Below are positions 62,287 to 64,000 of a stretch of DNA of 64,000 nt, piece by piece (the stretch's first letter is position 1; each line of letters opens with the position of its first letter). The notes beneath the pieces were generated by a model. That model saw nothing but the letters and a program-made list of their open reading frames with translations. It was not told the origin of the DNA and did no database searches. A program made the translations under genes and the position numbers. Source of the DNA: Kalmanozyma brasiliensis GHG001 (lineage: Eukaryota > Basidiomycota > Ustilaginomycetes > Ustilaginales); NCBI RefSeq assembly GCF_000497045.1, contig NW_015961990.1:620001-684000 (forward strand), in the 5' to 3' direction.

Positions 62287-62533
62287 AGCGGCGAGCATAT
62301 CAAATACCACGATACCATTTTTTATTTAGTTGCTCCATCACCAGCATCCATTCGCAATGTGCTCTCTTCAGCCAATTGAATCGTTTTAGTCGATGCTTGG
62401 TTTTGTGATCGCCTGGCTGGTTCTGAGCATCCTTGTCGATGCACTGAAACCATCGCTGATGTTTTGAGAAGGATGCTTATGCGCGACGGGTATATTGATG
62501 TGATGCTGTTGTACATATGTTCGACATGCAGGG
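62287..62533. other. Convergent 3' region
   Basis: 247 bases between the stops of the His-rich gene (+) and the STEEP1-like gene (-). Confidence 0.5.
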
Positions 62534-63034
62534 TTAGACGGCTGCGGATGGAGCTGCCGAGCTTGTTGGTATCTCCTCTTGCTCCTCCTGCGCCAGTAGA
62601 TCCTCCAAGAACGCGTCTGTCGGCGGTACACCCTGCCTCTCGGTCACCGCTCCCGGCAAAACAAACGTGAACCTTCCCCCGCTCTTCAACGGTGGCGGCG
62701 TATGTTCGTACCCCAACTCGAGACTGCATCTTGAGCAGCAAAACGGATACTGCTTCTCCAAGCTCCCATCGGGCCTCTTGATGAACTTGGCTTGACCCTG
62801 ACTAGCGCTGACCTTGAAGATCCTCGCCTTGCGCACCTTTTGCGGTGCGCCGGTGATCGAGTATGGCGGGGAATCGAGACAGCGTAGGATGCGGGAGTTG
62901 TCGAGCGGTCGAAGAGGGAGGCTAGAGAGAGGGCGGTCTGAGACCAGGACGAACTCCCCGCATAGACAGTAGTAGACGTTGAGGTTGGGGTTGTGAGAGC
63001 GGGCGTCGCTCTGCCGTGAGGATTCGTTGCGCAT
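62534..63034 (-). CDS. STEEP1 (CXorf56/UPF0428) family protein
   Basis: 166 residues, ATG 63034. The family core is recognisable: NVYYCLCGEFVLV with C23/C25, LPLRPLDNSRIL, IKRPDGSLEKQY, then FCCSRCSLELGYEH with C99/C100 and C103, and GRFTFVLPGA. The paired CxC and CxxC sites suggest a small metal-binding fold. In mammals STEEP1 promotes exit of the innate-immune protein STING from the ER and has also been found with spliceosomes. Compared with the human protein the long charged C-terminal helix is missing; this protein stops soon after the core with an Ala/Pro/Ser tail. I am confident in the family, not in the cellular role. Confidence 0.85.
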   Translation of the reverse strand: MRNESSRQSDARSHNPNLNVYYCLCGEFVLVSDRPLSSLPLRPLDNSRILRCLDSPPYSITGAPQKVRKARIFKVSASQGQAKFIKRPDGSLEKQYPFCCSRCSLELGYEHTPPPLKSGGRFTFVLPGAVTERQGVPPTDAFLEDLLAQEEQEEIPTSSAAPSAAV

Positions 63035-63519
63035 GATCGAGGCTGCCGCGACGAGAGTCTGCGAAGTGCTCGAGATGTGAGGTACGATGGCGAAAGGGTG
63101 AGGAACAAAGATGAAGGAGGAGCAGGAGCGAGGGGTGTCGTGCGAGAGCTGTCGGAGTGGAGGTCAGCACGTGACCCTGTATTTGCGCGTGCCAATTTGA
63201 GCGGCAGGAAAAAATACAAAAACAGGGCAGCAGCCTCGCAGAAGGTCTGGACGCGTCGGCGTGCCAGCTGAGCGAGAGCAACACTTTTTCTTTTGGCGTG
63301 GTCACTCTGCTCTGGCTCAACGCGCGAGACTGCTGGCTCAGCTTTGAGAGCAACACAATCGACTCAGCGCGATCAGCCGCTGAACCCTGATCGCTTCCTT
63401 CGTCCCTCCTCTCATCGACAGATCAACCCACCACAGCAACCACAACTTCGGCTCGAGCTTCTCCCTTCATCCGGAACACCAACCACATCGAGCGCCCATC
63501 TCACACTTACAGCGTCAAC
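63035..63519. other. Divergent promoter region at the right end
   Basis: 485 bases between the STEEP1-like start (-) and the last gene (+). The part after 63360 is C-rich leader-like sequence. No TATA element seen. Confidence 0.5.
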
Positions 63520-64000
63520 ATGCCGCCTCGCAGAGCTGCTGCCTCCAAGGCACGCGACTCGGTCACATCCACCGGCTCATCTCGATCTTCGAGTTCTGCA
63601 TCGCCTTCAGAGCAGGTGTCGACGCGGCTCTCACGCTCTTCCGCCGCAACCAAAGCTAAACCATCCACAGCCGCATCTTCGAGGTCACGAAGACGCATTC
63701 AGGAGTCAGAGGATGAGAAAGAAAGCGAGGAGGAAGAAGAGGAAGATGACGAGGATGAGGACGACGAAGACGACGATGAAGAGCTCGATACTCCAGTAAA
63801 GCCTGTCTCGAAGTCCAGGTCGTCCAAGTCAGCCGCCAAGCCAACATCACGCGCATCAGCAGCACGCACCAAGGCGCCCGCTGCTGCCAAGAAAGTCACA
63901 CCGCCTCCGATCAAGACGTCTAAATCGCGCGCGAAGCGCGTGGTGGAGAGCGAGGACGAGGAGGAAGAAGAGGACGAAGACGCTGTTGACGAATCGCTGA
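63520..64000 (+). CDS. 5' part of a charged, disordered, probably nuclear protein
   Basis: ATG at 63520 (TCAACATGCCG) opens a frame with no stop to the end of the window, so the gene is truncated on the right. The 160 visible residues are Ser/Ala/Lys/Arg-rich, with two Glu/Asp blocks ([21 protein letters not shown] near residue 70 and ESEDEEEEEDED near the window end) between basic patches such as KSRSSKSAAKPTSRASAARTK and KTSKSRAKRVV. Alternating acidic and basic disorder is common at the N-terminus of chromatin-associated proteins (histone chaperones, remodellers, cohesin factors), but no domain is visible and no function can be assigned. Confidence 0.75.
   Translation, partial: MPPRRAAASKARDSVTSTGSSRSSSSASPSEQVSTRLSRSSAATKAKPSTAASSRSRRRIQESEDEKESEEEEEEDDEDEDDEDDDEELDTPVKPVSKSRSSKSAAKPTSRASAARTKAPAAAKKVTPPPIKTSKSRAKRVVESEDEEEEEDEDAVDESL

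Noticed and set aside
61324..62310. 328-codon frame antisense to the His-rich gene
   Set aside because: Val/Leu-rich complement of His/Gln/Asp codons, a known artefact of such sequences.

Overview
The window looks like nuclear DNA of a smut fungus (Ustilaginales, Basidiomycota). The DNA is GC-rich with G/C-leaning third codon positions. Most genes are intron-poor single long frames, and the few introns have GTAAGT/GTAGGT/GTACGT-type donors and CAG acceptors. Many proteins carry long Ser/Pro/Ala-rich disordered stretches. The gene set is basidiomycete-like, including a White Collar-1-type photoreceptor without a GATA zinc finger. There are no phage, plasmid, IS, CRISPR or bacterial features, and I found no tRNA or rRNA genes. 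The species identification is inference.

Layout. 1-6.8 kb: 3' end of a DAHP synthase gene (+) and a 2046-residue RING-H2 protein (-). 6.8-9.3 kb: an unresolved stretch that may hold a small spliced gene, then PEX13 (-). 10-16 kb: the LIS1/PAC1 dynein regulator (+), a flavodoxin-like quinone reductase with one intron (-), and glycyl-tRNA synthetase with two in-frame starts (-). 16.6-21.5 kb: an orphan exon, a four-finger C2H2 factor (+) and an Emi1-type twin CX9C protein (+). 23-29.3 kb: ornithine aminotransferase (-), the DRS1 helicase (+), and eIF2B alpha (-). 30-32 kb: a second C2H2 factor (-) that I rebuilt as five exons, including an 18-nt micro-exon. 32-36 kb: about 4.1 kb with no convincing gene. 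36-48.3 kb: a NUDT15-like Nudix hydrolase (-), an SKT5/CHS4-type Sel1 protein with a CaaX end (+), ATP10 (-), an unknown 1127-residue membrane-anchored protein (-), and a Gfo/Idh/MocA oxidoreductase (-). 49-53.2 kb: a one-cysteine peroxiredoxin with one intron (+), an RNPS1-like RRM protein (+), and the polyadenylation factor FIP1 (-). 53.2-58.8 kb: a long leader and the WC-1 photoreceptor (+). 61-64 kb: a histidine-rich allergen-like protein (+), a STEEP1-family protein (-), and the 5' part of a charged disordered protein (+) cut by the window end.

Most genes are unrelated housekeeping functions: translation, ribosome assembly, mRNA processing, peroxisome import, mitochondrial assembly, and amino acid metabolism. 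The only recurring theme is regulation. Two related C2H2 factors lie about 9-10 kb apart, and a light sensor lies 24 kb beyond the second. All three have unusually long non-coding leaders or upstream regions. I saw no clustered, previously undescribed multi-gene system. The most informative observations are the micro-exon gene model, the two-factor comparison, the orphan exon at 16.6 kb, the dual-start tRNA synthetase and the unresolved segment at 7.2-7.9 kb. Gene functions are assigned from motifs read by eye; no database search was run.
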